A DNA stretch of 48,386 nucleotides from an uncultured bacterium. Lineage in GTDB: Bacteria > Pseudomonadota > Gammaproteobacteria > Burkholderiales > Burkholderiaceae_C. This document shows positions 36,792 to 45,904 of this stretch, piece after piece; the stretch's first letter is position 1; each line of letters opens with the position of its first letter. Location: contig CAIYQZ010000005.1 of assembly GCA_903928495.1 (NCBI GenBank), positions 1 to 48,386 of the forward strand, given 5' to 3'. The notes under the pieces were generated by a model, which saw only the letters and a list, made by a program, of their open reading frames with translations, did not search any database and was not told the DNA's origin. The position numbers were made by a program, and so were the translations under genes.

Positions 36792-37430
36792 TCATCGCTT
36801 GAGCAAGGTAATCAAGTGGTCATTTTGCTCGATCTCACGGTTCCGATAGGTGGTGATGTATCGGTCCATGAACACCTCTGAGTACATCGATTGCAGCGGT
36901 GAAAAAGCGTGCTCGACCTCACTTTGTGTAAACCCGTGTAAACCTGTGTTTCCTGCCGCAGCGACTCGGAAATCGGTGTCACTAGCGAACAACAGCATGG
37001 CCCTCCCTCCAGGTCTGAGCACACGTCCAAGTTCGGACAAGGCCGGTGCAAACAAGTTTGGGCCAGCACAGTCCAACACACCCACTGAAATCACGGCATC
37101 CACACTTGCATCGGGCAACGCAACCGCCTCCACTGAACCGATGTTCAGGTCTGCACTCAAGCCTTCAATCGCCAGGCGCCGACGGGTGTGCTCCAACCCT
37201 ACCGGCGAAATGTCTACGCCACAAACCTGAAAACGTTCACGCGCCAAAAACACTGTGTGCACCCCACTGCCACAACCCAAATCAAGAAAGCGCTTCTGAG
37301 CACGAACGACAAGGGGAAAGTGCCGAAACACGAACTGCACGACCTTTTCGTGTGGGTAAGCCGGACCACCACCCCGATTCCACATATCCCACCGTTCCTG
37401 CGTCGCTGGAGTCAACGATGAGGAGCACAT
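36792..37430 (-). CDS. Class I SAM-dependent methyltransferase
   Basis: A 212-aa methyltransferase with SAM motif I LDLGCGSGVHTVFLA (about 49-63), an acidic end to the next strand (VCGVDISP), motif II VDAVISVGVLDC, and LRPGGRAMLLF. It resembles the UbiE/Coq5-like methyltransferase group used in natural product and glycan tailoring. It overlaps the upstream methyltransferase gene by 19 nt. The substrate is unknown; O- or N-methylation of a nonulosonate or its acyl group is one possibility. Confidence 0.8.
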   Translation of the reverse strand: MCSSSLTPATQERWDMWNRGGGPAYPHEKVVQFVFRHFPLVVRAQKRFLDLGCGSGVHTVFLARERFQVCGVDISPVGLEHTRRRLAIEGLSADLNIGSVEAVALPDASVDAVISVGVLDCAGPNLFAPALSELGRVLRPGGRAMLLFASDTDFRVAAAGNTGLHGFTQSEVEHAFSPLQSMYSEVFMDRYITTYRNREIEQNDHLITLLKR

Positions 37431-38083
37431 ACGTATGCCTCCAGCGCATTGCGGTAAGCGTAAACCGTGTACTCGAAAGCCACACCGCCCGGCTTGACCA
37501 CATAGTCGTGGCGCAAGGTGACAAACGGCGTAAGAGACTTGAGATATCCAAACACCAGCTCAGGACTGGTGTACCAGAGACATGTGTCTTCGAAATCCAC
37601 GTATCGGCTCATCAGGTTGAAAGCAATCCCTTTATCCACCCTCTGAAACAACGTAGCGATTGTTGATTCGAAAAATTCTTGGTTGTCCGCGATCCGGTTA
37701 TTGAAAACGCCACTGACGATAGCGTAGTCAAATCTTTCGGCCTCGAAATCAGCCCAAGTGCCAAAGCGATGTTGGGAAAACTTTTGGCGGCAGATGTCGA
37801 AAAATTCCTCCACCACGTCCACGCCTGTGTAGTGGCATCGAACACCGCGCACACTGAGATACTCCGCGAGCTGACCGCAACCGCAACCAAAGTCAAGCAG
37901 ACGCTGTCCGCTCAGTTCTCCTATGCTAGTCAGCACAGCGAAGCGCGCCTCCTGAGATTCCCGGCTGGAGTACTGGGCAGAAACATGAGAATCCCCATGC
38001 TTCTGCACCAAAGCCCGATAGTGTGATTGCACAGTCGCGTCAACGGCAATAGACGGGCGCTCAAGAAGCCGAGAGGGATTCAT
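37412..38083 (-). CDS. Class I SAM-dependent methyltransferase (second)
   Basis: A 223-aa protein with SAM motif LLDFGCGCGQLAEYLS (about 61-76) and YTGVDVVEEFFDICRQKF. The rest is unlike its neighbour. A characteristic segment is FNLMSRYVDFEDTCLWYTSP, seen in trans-aconitate-methyltransferase-like proteins of glycan clusters. The ATG at 38083 lies within the 3' end of pseG (overlap 23 nt). Its substrate is unknown. Confidence 0.78.
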   Translation of the reverse strand: MNPSRLLERPSIAVDATVQSHYRALVQKHGDSHVSAQYSSRESQEARFAVLTSIGELSGQRLLDFGCGCGQLAEYLSVRGVRCHYTGVDVVEEFFDICRQKFSQHRFGTWADFEAERFDYAIVSGVFNNRIADNQEFFESTIATLFQRVDKGIAFNLMSRYVDFEDTCLWYTSPELVFGYLKSLTPFVTLRHDYVVKPGGVAFEYTVYAYRNALEAYVCAPHR

Positions 38084-39146
38084 AGGAGTACTCAAAGAGA
38101 TGTTCAATCACACGACCAGCACCGTCCAACGCCACTGGCGACCGGCGCTCCGATGACCAGGGTCGCGCCAACAAGCGATTCAGCAACACCAACATTGTCG
38201 TCCCAGATCTGAGGGCCTCAAGAGTGAGTGCAAGGGCGTGGCCGCCGTGTACAAAGTGTTGCGCCACCCGAAATTGGATAGCCGACAACGGAACAAGTAA
38301 ACAAGGAATTCCGAGAGCTTGTAACTCCACCGCAAACATGCCGCACGCCACCACAGCGGCGCGAGTTTCAACCAAAAGATCACCCAGTGGTTCGCCTGCC
38401 AAACGACAGTTGAATCCGTGGGTTGCGCACCAAGCCTGAACCACCTCACGGTTTGGATTCATCTCGCCAAGCAGCACGTGCACAGAACCTCGCTGTTCAA
38501 TCTCCGAAAGTTGCTCCAAAACGCTCATCGTGAGATTGTCACGATCAGCTCCTCCTAGAAACACGACCAAAGCGCGGGGAGGATTCGACGGCTTAGTTTG
38601 CGCGATTCGGCCAGCGATTTCAGAAAACTCTTGGCGCAGCAAGGTGTACTTGGGCCCAAGCAGCAAGTGTGCCCTGGGATTCAGCATCAAATCCGGGTAC
38701 CGCTGGTGCAATTCCAACGTGGCGTTTTGATTGACCAAGACGTCACAAGCCAGAGGTCGCTCTGCCAGATCATCAATAACCGCCAACCGAGGACCTGCCG
38801 TACGAATCTGCTTGTGCCAAGGTGCCCCTAAGCTATAGTGATCCACGATCACCCACGCGGGGCACACGCCTCGTTTCTGCCAGGCATCACAAGTGGCTTG
38901 GGCGTCACGATGTTGCATGATTGGGTTGACCTCCAAATCCAGTGGCTGCAACAGGGCTACATCGAACCCAGCGAGCGACAGCAGGTTGCCCAGATGACCC
39001 GGCCTTTCGGCACAGCAAAAGAGAATCGGCAATCCCCGGAGATGAATTTGCTGCGCCAAGGCAATACAACGCATGACATGACCAGAACCGACCACAGTAG
39101 ATGCGTCGGCGCGAATCACAAACCCTCGGCCAACCTTATCTGTCAT
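38061..39146 (-). CDS. pseG: UDP-2,4-diacetamido-2,4,6-trideoxy-beta-L-altropyranose hydrolase
   Basis: PseG removes UDP to release the free sugar that PseI uses. The 361-aa GT-B-like protein has the N-terminal VVGSGHVMRCIALAQ loop with the catalytic His, WVIVDHYSLGAPW, RLAVIDDLAERPLACDVLVNQN, and LVVFLGGADRDN in the C-terminal lobe. It overlaps pseF by 4 nt (ATGA), indicating coupled translation. Confidence 0.9.
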   Translation of the reverse strand: MTDKVGRGFVIRADASTVVGSGHVMRCIALAQQIHLRGLPILFCCAERPGHLGNLLSLAGFDVALLQPLDLEVNPIMQHRDAQATCDAWQKRGVCPAWVIVDHYSLGAPWHKQIRTAGPRLAVIDDLAERPLACDVLVNQNATLELHQRYPDLMLNPRAHLLLGPKYTLLRQEFSEIAGRIAQTKPSNPPRALVVFLGGADRDNLTMSVLEQLSEIEQRGSVHVLLGEMNPNREVVQAWCATHGFNCRLAGEPLGDLLVETRAAVVACGMFAVELQALGIPCLLVPLSAIQFRVAQHFVHGGHALALTLEALRSGTTMLVLLNRLLARPWSSERRSPVALDGAGRVIEHLFEYSYESLSAS

Positions 39147-39832
39147 TGAGAAGCCCTGCGCAAAGCCTCAAAAATGATTTCTGCGTGTGTCCAGTCTTCT
39201 TCAGTATCGATGTCGTGCGCTCGGAGACCAGGCACCACTACGCCGACGCAGCGCGACTGATACACGTTGTCGCTGCTCAGCCATGCGCTTGCGCGACCCC
39301 AGCAAAATTGACCGGCATCGTGGTAACGCGGCTCCAAGTCCTGTGAGCGTGCCTGATATCGGTTTGGATCGAGCATGGTCAGACGTCCTCCAGATGTCAG
39401 TTTCATAGCGCGGTCGATGGGGGCACGAAACGGAGTCACCGCGACACAAAAGTCGCAGCCATGCGTTTCAAGATACTCCAACCCGACTCGCAAATCTATG
39501 GGCTCGACGAACGCTGCGGTTGCATATAGGCAACACACCAAATCGTCCGAGATACATTGCATCTGGCGAATAGCATGACGCAACACCGAGATCAACCCAG
39601 TGTGATCATCAGCCAGTTCAGGCGGGCGCACGAAGGGTACGATGGCTCCTAGCTGGGTGGCAAGCTCTGCAATCTCCGGATCATCAGTAGACACCACAAC
39701 ATGATCGAAACACCCGCTGGCCAACGCGGCACGCACCGGCCAGGCAATCATGGGTTGACCGGCGAACATTCGGACGTTCTTACGCGGTACCCGTTTGCTG
39801 CCACCTCGGGCAGGGATGACAGCAAGTCTCAT
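39143..39832 (-). CDS. pseF: Pseudaminic acid cytidylyltransferase
   Basis: PseF activates pseudaminic acid to CMP-Pse, the donor used by glycosyltransferases. The 229-aa protein has the CTP-binding MRLAVIPARGGSKRVPRKN at its start, VVVSTDDPEIAELA, LYATAAFVEP and DIDTEEDW near the end. The ATG at 39832 gives the canonical start; a GTG at 39859, overlapping the pseC stop by 4 nt, would add nine residues and may be used for translational coupling. Confidence 0.9.
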   Translation of the reverse strand: MRLAVIPARGGSKRVPRKNVRMFAGQPMIAWPVRAALASGCFDHVVVSTDDPEIAELATQLGAIVPFVRPPELADDHTGLISVLRHAIRQMQCISDDLVCCLYATAAFVEPIDLRVGLEYLETHGCDFCVAVTPFRAPIDRAMKLTSGGRLTMLDPNRYQARSQDLEPRYHDAGQFCWGRASAWLSSDNVYQSRCVGVVVPGLRAHDIDTEEDWTHAEIIFEALRRASQ

Positions 39833-39855
39833 GGGTGATGTAGAGCGAAGGGTTT

Positions 39856-41052
39856 TCACGCTTGGATCGCCAAAATGAGTTCGCGCACCACGATGGCCTG
39901 CTCCGCGCCGGAAAGGTCAGGATACATAGGAATGGACATGGCACGGCGGTAGTATGCTTCTGCCGCCGGAAACTGGCCTGGCTCGAACCCACGTGCGCGA
40001 TAGAACGGCTGCAAGTGGATGGGCTGATAATGCACGTTGACCATGATGCCTTGTGCACGCATACGTGCGAACACGGTTGCACGGTCTGCCACGCCCGGAC
40101 CGGGCTCAACTTCCACTGCGTACAGGTGCCAGGCAGACCGGGCGCGCGTCAATGGGCTGGGTTGATGCGTCGGCAAACGCAGCGGCAGGTCTGTTAGCAA
40201 TTCGTCATAGCGCCTAACGAGGTTTTCGCGTGCGCGATGCAATTCATCCATTCGTCCGAGTTGTGACAGTCCAAGTGCAGCCTGAAGATCGGTCATTCGG
40301 TAATTAAACCCCAACACCTTCTGCTCGTAGTACCACGCGCCAGTCTGTGCATCGGACAGCTCCAGCAAAGCTGCCTCTCGTGTGACTCCATGCGAACGCA
40401 GCAACCGCAATCGGTGCGCCAGTTGTTCATCTTGAGTGGTGACCATGCCGCCCTCTCCAGTTGTAATTATCTTGACGGGGTGGAAACTGAACACACTTGC
40501 ATCCACGTACCGACTTCCAATCAGCGCTCCTTCGTAACTGGCACCGGTGGCATGGGATGCATCTTCCAAAACTTTGAAACCATAGCGGTCAGCCAATGCA
40601 CGGATGGCAAACAGATCACAAGGCAGTCCAGCGAAATGCACCGGAATCACAACCGTTGGGAGGGTGCCGGTGTGTTCGGCGTGCACCAGTTTCCGGGCCA
40701 GCGCCTCGACACTCAAGTTACGGGTGACCGGATCAATGTCAACAAAGTCCACATCGGCGCCGCAGTACAAGGCACAGTTGGCTGAAGCGACGAAGCTGTT
40801 CGGACTGGTCCAAACCCATTTCCCCGGTGCAGCGCCCAGCGCAAGGCAGGCAATGTGCAGAGCGGCTGTCGCATTGGTCACCGCCACCGCATGTGCAACG
40901 CCGTGGTGGGTTGCAAATGCAGACTCAAATCGCGGAACTGTCGGCCCTTGAGTCAACCAGCCAGAGCGCAGCACGTCACTGACTGCAGAAATGTCGGCAT
41001 CAGTTATCTGCTGTGTCGAGTAGGGTATGTCATGCATGGGCAGATTCTTCAT
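39856..41052 (-). CDS. pseC: UDP-4-amino-4,6-dideoxy-N-acetyl-beta-L-altrosamine transaminase
   Basis: PseC is the PLP-dependent aminotransferase that follows PseB. The 398-aa DegT/DnrJ/EryC1-family protein has IPYSTQQITDADISAVSDVL, the PLP-lysine segment SFHPVKIITTGEGG, HATGASYEG, and GFNYRMTDLQAALGLSQL. The ATG at 41052 overlaps the preceding gene by 4 nt; an ATG at 41037 nearer the conserved IPYSTQ is an alternative. Confidence 0.92.
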   Translation of the reverse strand: MKNLPMHDIPYSTQQITDADISAVSDVLRSGWLTQGPTVPRFESAFATHHGVAHAVAVTNATAALHIACLALGAAPGKWVWTSPNSFVASANCALYCGADVDFVDIDPVTRNLSVEALARKLVHAEHTGTLPTVVIPVHFAGLPCDLFAIRALADRYGFKVLEDASHATGASYEGALIGSRYVDASVFSFHPVKIITTGEGGMVTTQDEQLAHRLRLLRSHGVTREAALLELSDAQTGAWYYEQKVLGFNYRMTDLQAALGLSQLGRMDELHRARENLVRRYDELLTDLPLRLPTHQPSPLTRARSAWHLYAVEVEPGPGVADRATVFARMRAQGIMVNVHYQPIHLQPFYRARGFEPGQFPAAEAYYRRAMSIPMYPDLSGAEQAIVVRELILAIQA

Positions 41053-42350
41053 GAGAGCTTCGCGGTGACAGCCACGTCGGACAACGGCGGGACCTGAAAC
41101 GCATTGTGTGGATCATTCAGTGCCTGGGCCAAAAGAATGGCTACACGATGTGCAGAACGTCCATCTCCAGCGTACTCGGTCGCACGGGTTTGGAGCGCCC
41201 CGCGCAACACGTCGTCCAAACGCTGGGGCAATTGCGCTGCCGTTTCACAGGGATTTGCAACGCCCAGGCGAACCAAGTTGAATTCGCCTTGCGCACTGGG
41301 CGAATTCTCAATTGCCAATACTGGTTTTCCCGCTACAGCCGCTTCAAGTCCAACAGTGGATGTTTGAACGACGACCACGTTGCTCGCCAGCAGCAGCGGG
41401 TGCAGGGGCTCATGCGACGTCTCACTGAAATGAATACGCGGGTGCCACTGATGGCGGGGGTACCGAAACCAATCGCTTGGGTGGTAGCGCACTACCAAGC
41501 TTAACCCATCGTGAGCCACGACATGCTCGCGTAACACACGCTCAACCTCTATCGGAAAAGCCATCCCGGCCGGCGCTGGAGTGTTGGGATGGGTATGGGC
41601 CTCAGAGTGCCCAGCCCAGAGTACGCATGATCGACTCTGCCAACCCATCTTTTCACGGAAAACGCGAGCGTCATGCATATTTTGGGCAGAGAACAAGCCG
41701 TCGAAAGCCGGGTTCCCAGTAACAATCACACGCTCTGGTGGCACACCTCTACGCAAAAGTCGCTGCCGCACGACGTCGGCAATCACACATATCACATCGG
41801 GCATCGTAGTCCGAGATGCATATGCATCAGTATCGAGACCATAAAGGTCCAACATACCCAAGGTGGGGATGCCCATGTCACACGCCACTTCGATCGCCGC
41901 CTGTTCGGTGCGGGGGGAGTTGGTTGCCACAACGATGTCAGGCTGCAAGCTCGCGATCACCCTCCTCATAAAGTGCATTGGCTTGAAGCAGTGGCGACCG
42001 TGTTCGCGGTATAGCTGGGCTGCCGCTGATTCACCATGCTGAGCAATCAGATCTAGGTAGTTGATACCGAGATATGCGATGGTTTCAGCCTCAGACACAT
42101 CGGGGTGATGCGTTTGATCGCGCAGGTACAGGCCCCATTCGCGTGCGGCGACTGCGTCTACCAAATGCAAAAAGTCTTGGTAGCGCAGGGCAGTACGCGA
42201 CGTACTCACCTGTCGAAACGCTGTAGTCAACGCCATGACCTGGCAGTCAATGCCAGGCAGTTGGGACTCCAGCGAACGAACCACTGGCAGTGTCATAGCA
42301 ACGTGACCCCCGCCGTAGGTCACAAAAAGTACGCGAGGCGCTCTGCTCAC
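41049..42350 (-). CDS. GT-B-fold protein resembling UDP-GlcNAc 2-epimerases / glycosyltransferases
   Basis: A 433-aa protein that begins SRAPRVLFVTYGGGHVAMTLPVV, a UDP-sugar-enzyme-like N-lobe. Its C-lobe has VIVTGNPAFDGLF, the nucleotide-site segment LVVRYHPSDW, and VVVVQTSTVGLEAAVAGKPVLAIE (acceptor of UDP-sugar diphosphate in related folds). The GTG at 42350 was chosen because GAGGA lies 7-11 nt upstream; a GTG at 42368 has no such site. It could be the glycosyltransferase that adds a nonulosonate or another sugar, or a nucleotide-sugar epimerase; sequence alone does not decide. It is coupled to pseC by a 4-nt overlap. Confidence 0.65.
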   Translation of the reverse strand: MSRAPRVLFVTYGGGHVAMTLPVVRSLESQLPGIDCQVMALTTAFRQVSTSRTALRYQDFLHLVDAVAAREWGLYLRDQTHHPDVSEAETIAYLGINYLDLIAQHGESAAAQLYREHGRHCFKPMHFMRRVIASLQPDIVVATNSPRTEQAAIEVACDMGIPTLGMLDLYGLDTDAYASRTTMPDVICVIADVVRQRLLRRGVPPERVIVTGNPAFDGLFSAQNMHDARVFREKMGWQSRSCVLWAGHSEAHTHPNTPAPAGMAFPIEVERVLREHVVAHDGLSLVVRYHPSDWFRYPRHQWHPRIHFSETSHEPLHPLLLASNVVVVQTSTVGLEAAVAGKPVLAIENSPSAQGEFNLVRLGVANPCETAAQLPQRLDDVLRGALQTRATEYAGDGRSAHRVAILLAQALNDPHNAFQVPPLSDVAVTAKLS

Positions 42351-42431
42351 GTCAAGTCCTCGGAACACCAGGCTTCGCCGTCACGAGCTCACTTGTGGCA
42401 CCTGCAATGCGGCCCAAGACAGCGCCAGCGC

Positions 42432-43430
42432 TCATATGCGACCAATCGTGTCCATGTGCCTGGCAATCCAAGCCTGCAAGACATGAACGTCCATCCAATC
42501 GGTGTTGTTATCGCTGGAGTAGGTGAAGCCTTCGGGTACGCGCCTGCCATCTTTGATACGTTTGAAATCGGAATGCCAGTTGTAAATCGCTGGAAGCACC
42601 TTGAAATGATTTAAATACTCATAGGTGTAATGTGCATCTTCCGGGCCAATCATTTGCTCATGCAATTTCTCACCGGGCCGAATACCAACAACTTCGAGCT
42701 CTGCGTTTGGGTTGACGGCAAGTGCAATATCGATCACTTTCATTGAAGGTATCTTCTTGACATAAATCTCACCGCCTTCCATATCTTCAAAAGCATGCCA
42801 GACCAAATCGACGCCCTGCTCGAGCGAGATCATGAATCGCGTCATGCGTAAGTCAGTAATTGGTAATGAGCTGTTACCTTTTTGCGACATGAACAACGGA
42901 ATCACTGATCCCCGCGATCCCATGACGTTGCCATAGCGAACAACTGAAAACTTGCAGCCAGTTGCCCCCGCGTATGAGTTTCCAGCTACAAATAGCTTGT
43001 CGGACGCAAGTTTGGTCGCGCCGTAAAGATTGATCGGACTGCTGGCTTTATCAGTCGACAAAGCCACGACGCCCTTGACTCGGTTGTCAATGCAAGCGTC
43101 GATCACGTTCATTGCCCCATTGATGTTGGTCTTGACACACTCAAATGGGTTGTACTCAGCAGTTGGGACAATCTTGGTGGCTGCAGCGTGCACCACAAAG
43201 TCAACTCCACCCAATGCGCGGTACATACGCTCTCGGTCGCGCACATCACCGATGAAAAAACGAACGCGGTCATCGCCCTGAAAAAGTTTGGCCATTTCCC
43301 ACTGCTTCATCTCGTCGCGGGAATAAATGATTAGCTTGCGAGGGTTGTAGCGCTTTAGCGTCATGGGCACGAAGGCGTGACCGAAGGAGCCAGTGCCGCC
43401 AGTAATGAGGATGGTAGAGTTATTGAGCAT
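42432..43430 (-). CDS. pseB: UDP-N-acetylglucosamine 4,6-dehydratase (inverting)
   Basis: PseB starts the pseudaminic acid pathway by dehydrating and inverting C5 of UDP-GlcNAc. The 332-aa SDR has ILITGGTGSFGHAFVPMTLK, RFFIGDVRDRERMYRAL, HAAATKIVPTAEYNP, STDKASSPINLYGATKL with the intact YGATK, and RPGEKLHEQMI. The ATG at 43430 is canonical; a TTG five codons upstream is unlikely. A 114-nt gap separates it from asnB, in which I see no gene. Confidence 0.95.
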   Translation of the reverse strand: MLNNSTILITGGTGSFGHAFVPMTLKRYNPRKLIIYSRDEMKQWEMAKLFQGDDRVRFFIGDVRDRERMYRALGGVDFVVHAAATKIVPTAEYNPFECVKTNINGAMNVIDACIDNRVKGVVALSTDKASSPINLYGATKLASDKLFVAGNSYAGATGCKFSVVRYGNVMGSRGSVIPLFMSQKGNSSLPITDLRMTRFMISLEQGVDLVWHAFEDMEGGEIYVKKIPSMKVIDIALAVNPNAELEVVGIRPGEKLHEQMIGPEDAHYTYEYLNHFKVLPAIYNWHSDFKRIKDGRRVPEGFTYSSDNNTDWMDVHVLQAWIARHMDTIGRI

Positions 43431-43544
43431 GACGTAAAGGAGCAATCAATCGACCGCACGAAACCCCGCATTCTCACCGGTATCTGCTGCAGAACCACCT
43501 GTAACACCGCAAATCACGGCGGCGGCGAGGCTTTGCACTACTGG

Positions 43545-45344
43545 TTATGGAGGATGGGTAAAGGCTTGTCGATGCCAGATTGACAACGCTGCAACAGCCC
43601 GCAGTTCGCGGGTGAAGTTACCACTGCCGCTGGAATGCGAATCCAGCATCGAAACAATCACGGCAGGCTCGAAAAGTGAGTCAACCAACTCGCTGTTTAA
43701 AAGCAAGTGACGTAACCAGCCGTTCAACTCATTTTTGAACCAGTCGCCCACTGGTACCGTGAACATCTGCTTTTTCCGGTGTGCCAGCTCGGTGCCGATC
43801 AATGGTTCGGCTGCACGTTTGAACCAGTGCTTCTTGTCACCGTCGGCAGACAGTTTGGTGTGCCCGCGAGAGCGGAACGCCAGTTCCATTACGCGCCAGT
43901 CAAGAAACGGCGTTCGCGCCTCAATCGACACAGCCATGCCCATGCGGTCGGGTTTGACCAGGTTGTTGCCGCACAGCAGCAGTTGCATGTCAAGGTAAAG
44001 CGCCTGGTTCACTCTGTCAAAGTGCCGGGTTTCTGCCAGCCACGGCTGGGCAGCTTCCTGAAAACTGTCAATGCCTTGAAGTTGCCTGGCAATTTCCGGC
44101 CTGTACAGTGCCTGCTTCGCACTGGGGCTGAACAGCGAAATGCTGTCAAAATAGGCTCGCTCAAACTCAACTTGGGGCTGGCTGTGGGCTCCTGGTCGGG
44201 CAAAAAATTGGGCGTATTTGTCATACCCGGCAAACAGCTCATCCCCGCCATCACCGGTCAGCACCACCTTCACATGTCGGGCCGCAAGCTCGCTCACCCG
44301 CAGGGTGGGCATGAAGGACGCATCGCCATGCGGCTGATCCAGATAATGCAACACGAGCGGCCATCGGTCGAGCATATTCAGTTCGGCCACCTCGCTGGTG
44401 TGCTGGCAGCCAAAGCGCTGTGCAGCTTGGGCAGCAAAACCAGACTCGTCATAACGGGGGTCCTCAAACCCGATACAAAACGTCTGAATCGGGTCCTTCA
44501 CGTGCCGTGCCATCAAACCGACGATGGTGCTGGAGTCTGCGCCACCAGACAAAAAGGCACCAAATGGCACATCTGCCCTAAGGCGAATGCGAGTGGCGTC
44601 GTCCAGCAGGGCCATGAACTCTTCGGCCCAGGCGCCAAAGGTATGGTCCTGCTCCTGTTGGTCAGCCAGACTCCACCAGCGTCGCGTTTCGACATGGCCC
44701 GCACGGGTGTACTTTTGCCAGGTGCCAGGCATGACATGGCGCACCGCCTGGTAGGCTGTCCATGGCACGGGCACGTAGTTGAAAGTCAGGTAATGGTGAA
44801 TGGCTTCCAAATCCATTTCAAGCTTGCGTCCGTCCAGAGCCGGCCATATGGCTTTAAGTTCCGAGGCGAACACCATGCGCCGGCCATCGTCATGCACATA
44901 CAGGGGCTTGACCCCGATGCGGTCGCGCACTAAGTACAGTGCGTCTTCACGGGCATCGTTAATGGCGATGGCAAACATACCATTGAGCCTGCGAAGGCAG
45001 GCCATGCCTTCTCTTTCATATAGGCGCAAGATGACTTCGGTGTCTGATTGGGTGTCCAGCCGCACACCCTGCGCACGCAACTCGGCTGCCAATTCAACGT
45101 GGTTGAAAATTTCCCCGTTCTGCACCACCGCAATCTTCCCGTCATCACTGGTAAAGGGCTGATGCCCCCCTCCAAGGTCGATGATGGACAGGCGGCGGTT
45201 GCCGATAGCCACGCCGCGTGGTGGCTGGTGGTGGATGCCTTCATCGTCCGGGCCGCGGTGCACCAGCGCCTGCGCCATCGCATGCAGAGCTTCGTCGCTC
45301 AGTGCCTGTAGTTGACGGTCCCAATAGCCAAAGATGCCGCACAT
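43545..45344 (-). CDS. asnB: Asparagine synthase, glutamine-hydrolysing (amidotransferase)
   Basis: A 599-aa two-domain enzyme. The N-terminal Ntn glutaminase begins MCGIFGYW, with Cys2 as nucleophile, and the start at 45344 was chosen to expose it. The C-terminal ATP-pyrophosphatase domain carries FGAFLSGGADSSTIVGLMA (SGGxDS loop), VLTGDGGDELFAGY and the EARTPFLDW segment. In glycan operons such enzymes often amidate uronic or nonulosonic carboxylates or other acids rather than aspartate; which applies here is open. It starts 2 nt after the sugar transferase gene. Confidence 0.92.
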   Translation of the reverse strand: MCGIFGYWDRQLQALSDEALHAMAQALVHRGPDDEGIHHQPPRGVAIGNRRLSIIDLGGGHQPFTSDDGKIAVVQNGEIFNHVELAAELRAQGVRLDTQSDTEVILRLYEREGMACLRRLNGMFAIAINDAREDALYLVRDRIGVKPLYVHDDGRRMVFASELKAIWPALDGRKLEMDLEAIHHYLTFNYVPVPWTAYQAVRHVMPGTWQKYTRAGHVETRRWWSLADQQEQDHTFGAWAEEFMALLDDATRIRLRADVPFGAFLSGGADSSTIVGLMARHVKDPIQTFCIGFEDPRYDESGFAAQAAQRFGCQHTSEVAELNMLDRWPLVLHYLDQPHGDASFMPTLRVSELAARHVKVVLTGDGGDELFAGYDKYAQFFARPGAHSQPQVEFERAYFDSISLFSPSAKQALYRPEIARQLQGIDSFQEAAQPWLAETRHFDRVNQALYLDMQLLLCGNNLVKPDRMGMAVSIEARTPFLDWRVMELAFRSRGHTKLSADGDKKHWFKRAAEPLIGTELAHRKKQMFTVPVGDWFKNELNGWLRHLLLNSELVDSLFEPAVIVSMLDSHSSGSGNFTRELRAVAALSIWHRQAFTHPP

Positions 45345-45346
45345 GG

Positions 45347-45904
45347 TCAGTTCGCTCCTCGACCGCTCAGGCGCTTCACCGTCCACCAGCAGATCTTCAG
45401 ATCAAGCCAGATCGAGGCTTCACGCGCATAGCGCAGGTCGGCCTCGAGCCGCTGGGCCTCGGTGGATTCGGACCGGTACAGCGCCTGTGCCAGTCCGGTG
45501 ATGCCTGGGCGCACGCTGCACCGCAAGGTCCAGTCGGTATCGGTGTAAAGGCTACGCTGGGCAGGCACATCGGGCCGAGGCCCCACCAGGCTCATGTCAC
45601 CTATGAGCACATTGATGAGCTGAGGCAGCTCATCCAAGCTGGTGCGACGGATGAAACGGCCTACCGACGTGATACGGGGATCATTTCTGGATGTAAAGTA
45701 GGCCCCACGCTTATCTGTATTAACAATCATGCTCCTGAATTTATACATAGAAAATGGCTGGCCGCCCTGGCCCAACCGGGTTTGCCGGAACAGCACCGGA
45801 CAACCCCCGTCCAGATAGACAGCCACCGCCACCAGACAAAGCACAGGGGCAAGTGACAGCAAACAGCACAAAGCGGCAAATACATCCGTGGCGCGCTTGA
45901 TCAT
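45347..45904 (-). CDS. Initiating sugar-phosphate transferase (bacterial sugar transferase, PglC/WcaJ type)
   Basis: A 185-aa monotopic enzyme that transfers a sugar phosphate to undecaprenyl phosphate and so starts the repeat unit. One N-terminal hydrophobic segment (MIKRATDVFAALCCLLSLAPVL) precedes the catalytic core: FRQTRLGQGGQPFSMYKFRSM, TSLDELPQLINVLIGDMSLVGPRP and RPGITGLAQ. Its short length, without the extra membrane domain of WbaP, fits the minimal PglC-like class. It overlaps the aldolase gene by 4 nt. Confidence 0.9.
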   Translation of the reverse strand: MIKRATDVFAALCCLLSLAPVLCLVAVAVYLDGGCPVLFRQTRLGQGGQPFSMYKFRSMIVNTDKRGAYFTSRNDPRITSVGRFIRRTSLDELPQLINVLIGDMSLVGPRPDVPAQRSLYTDTDWTLRCSVRPGITGLAQALYRSESTEAQRLEADLRYAREASIWLDLKICWWTVKRLSGRGAN

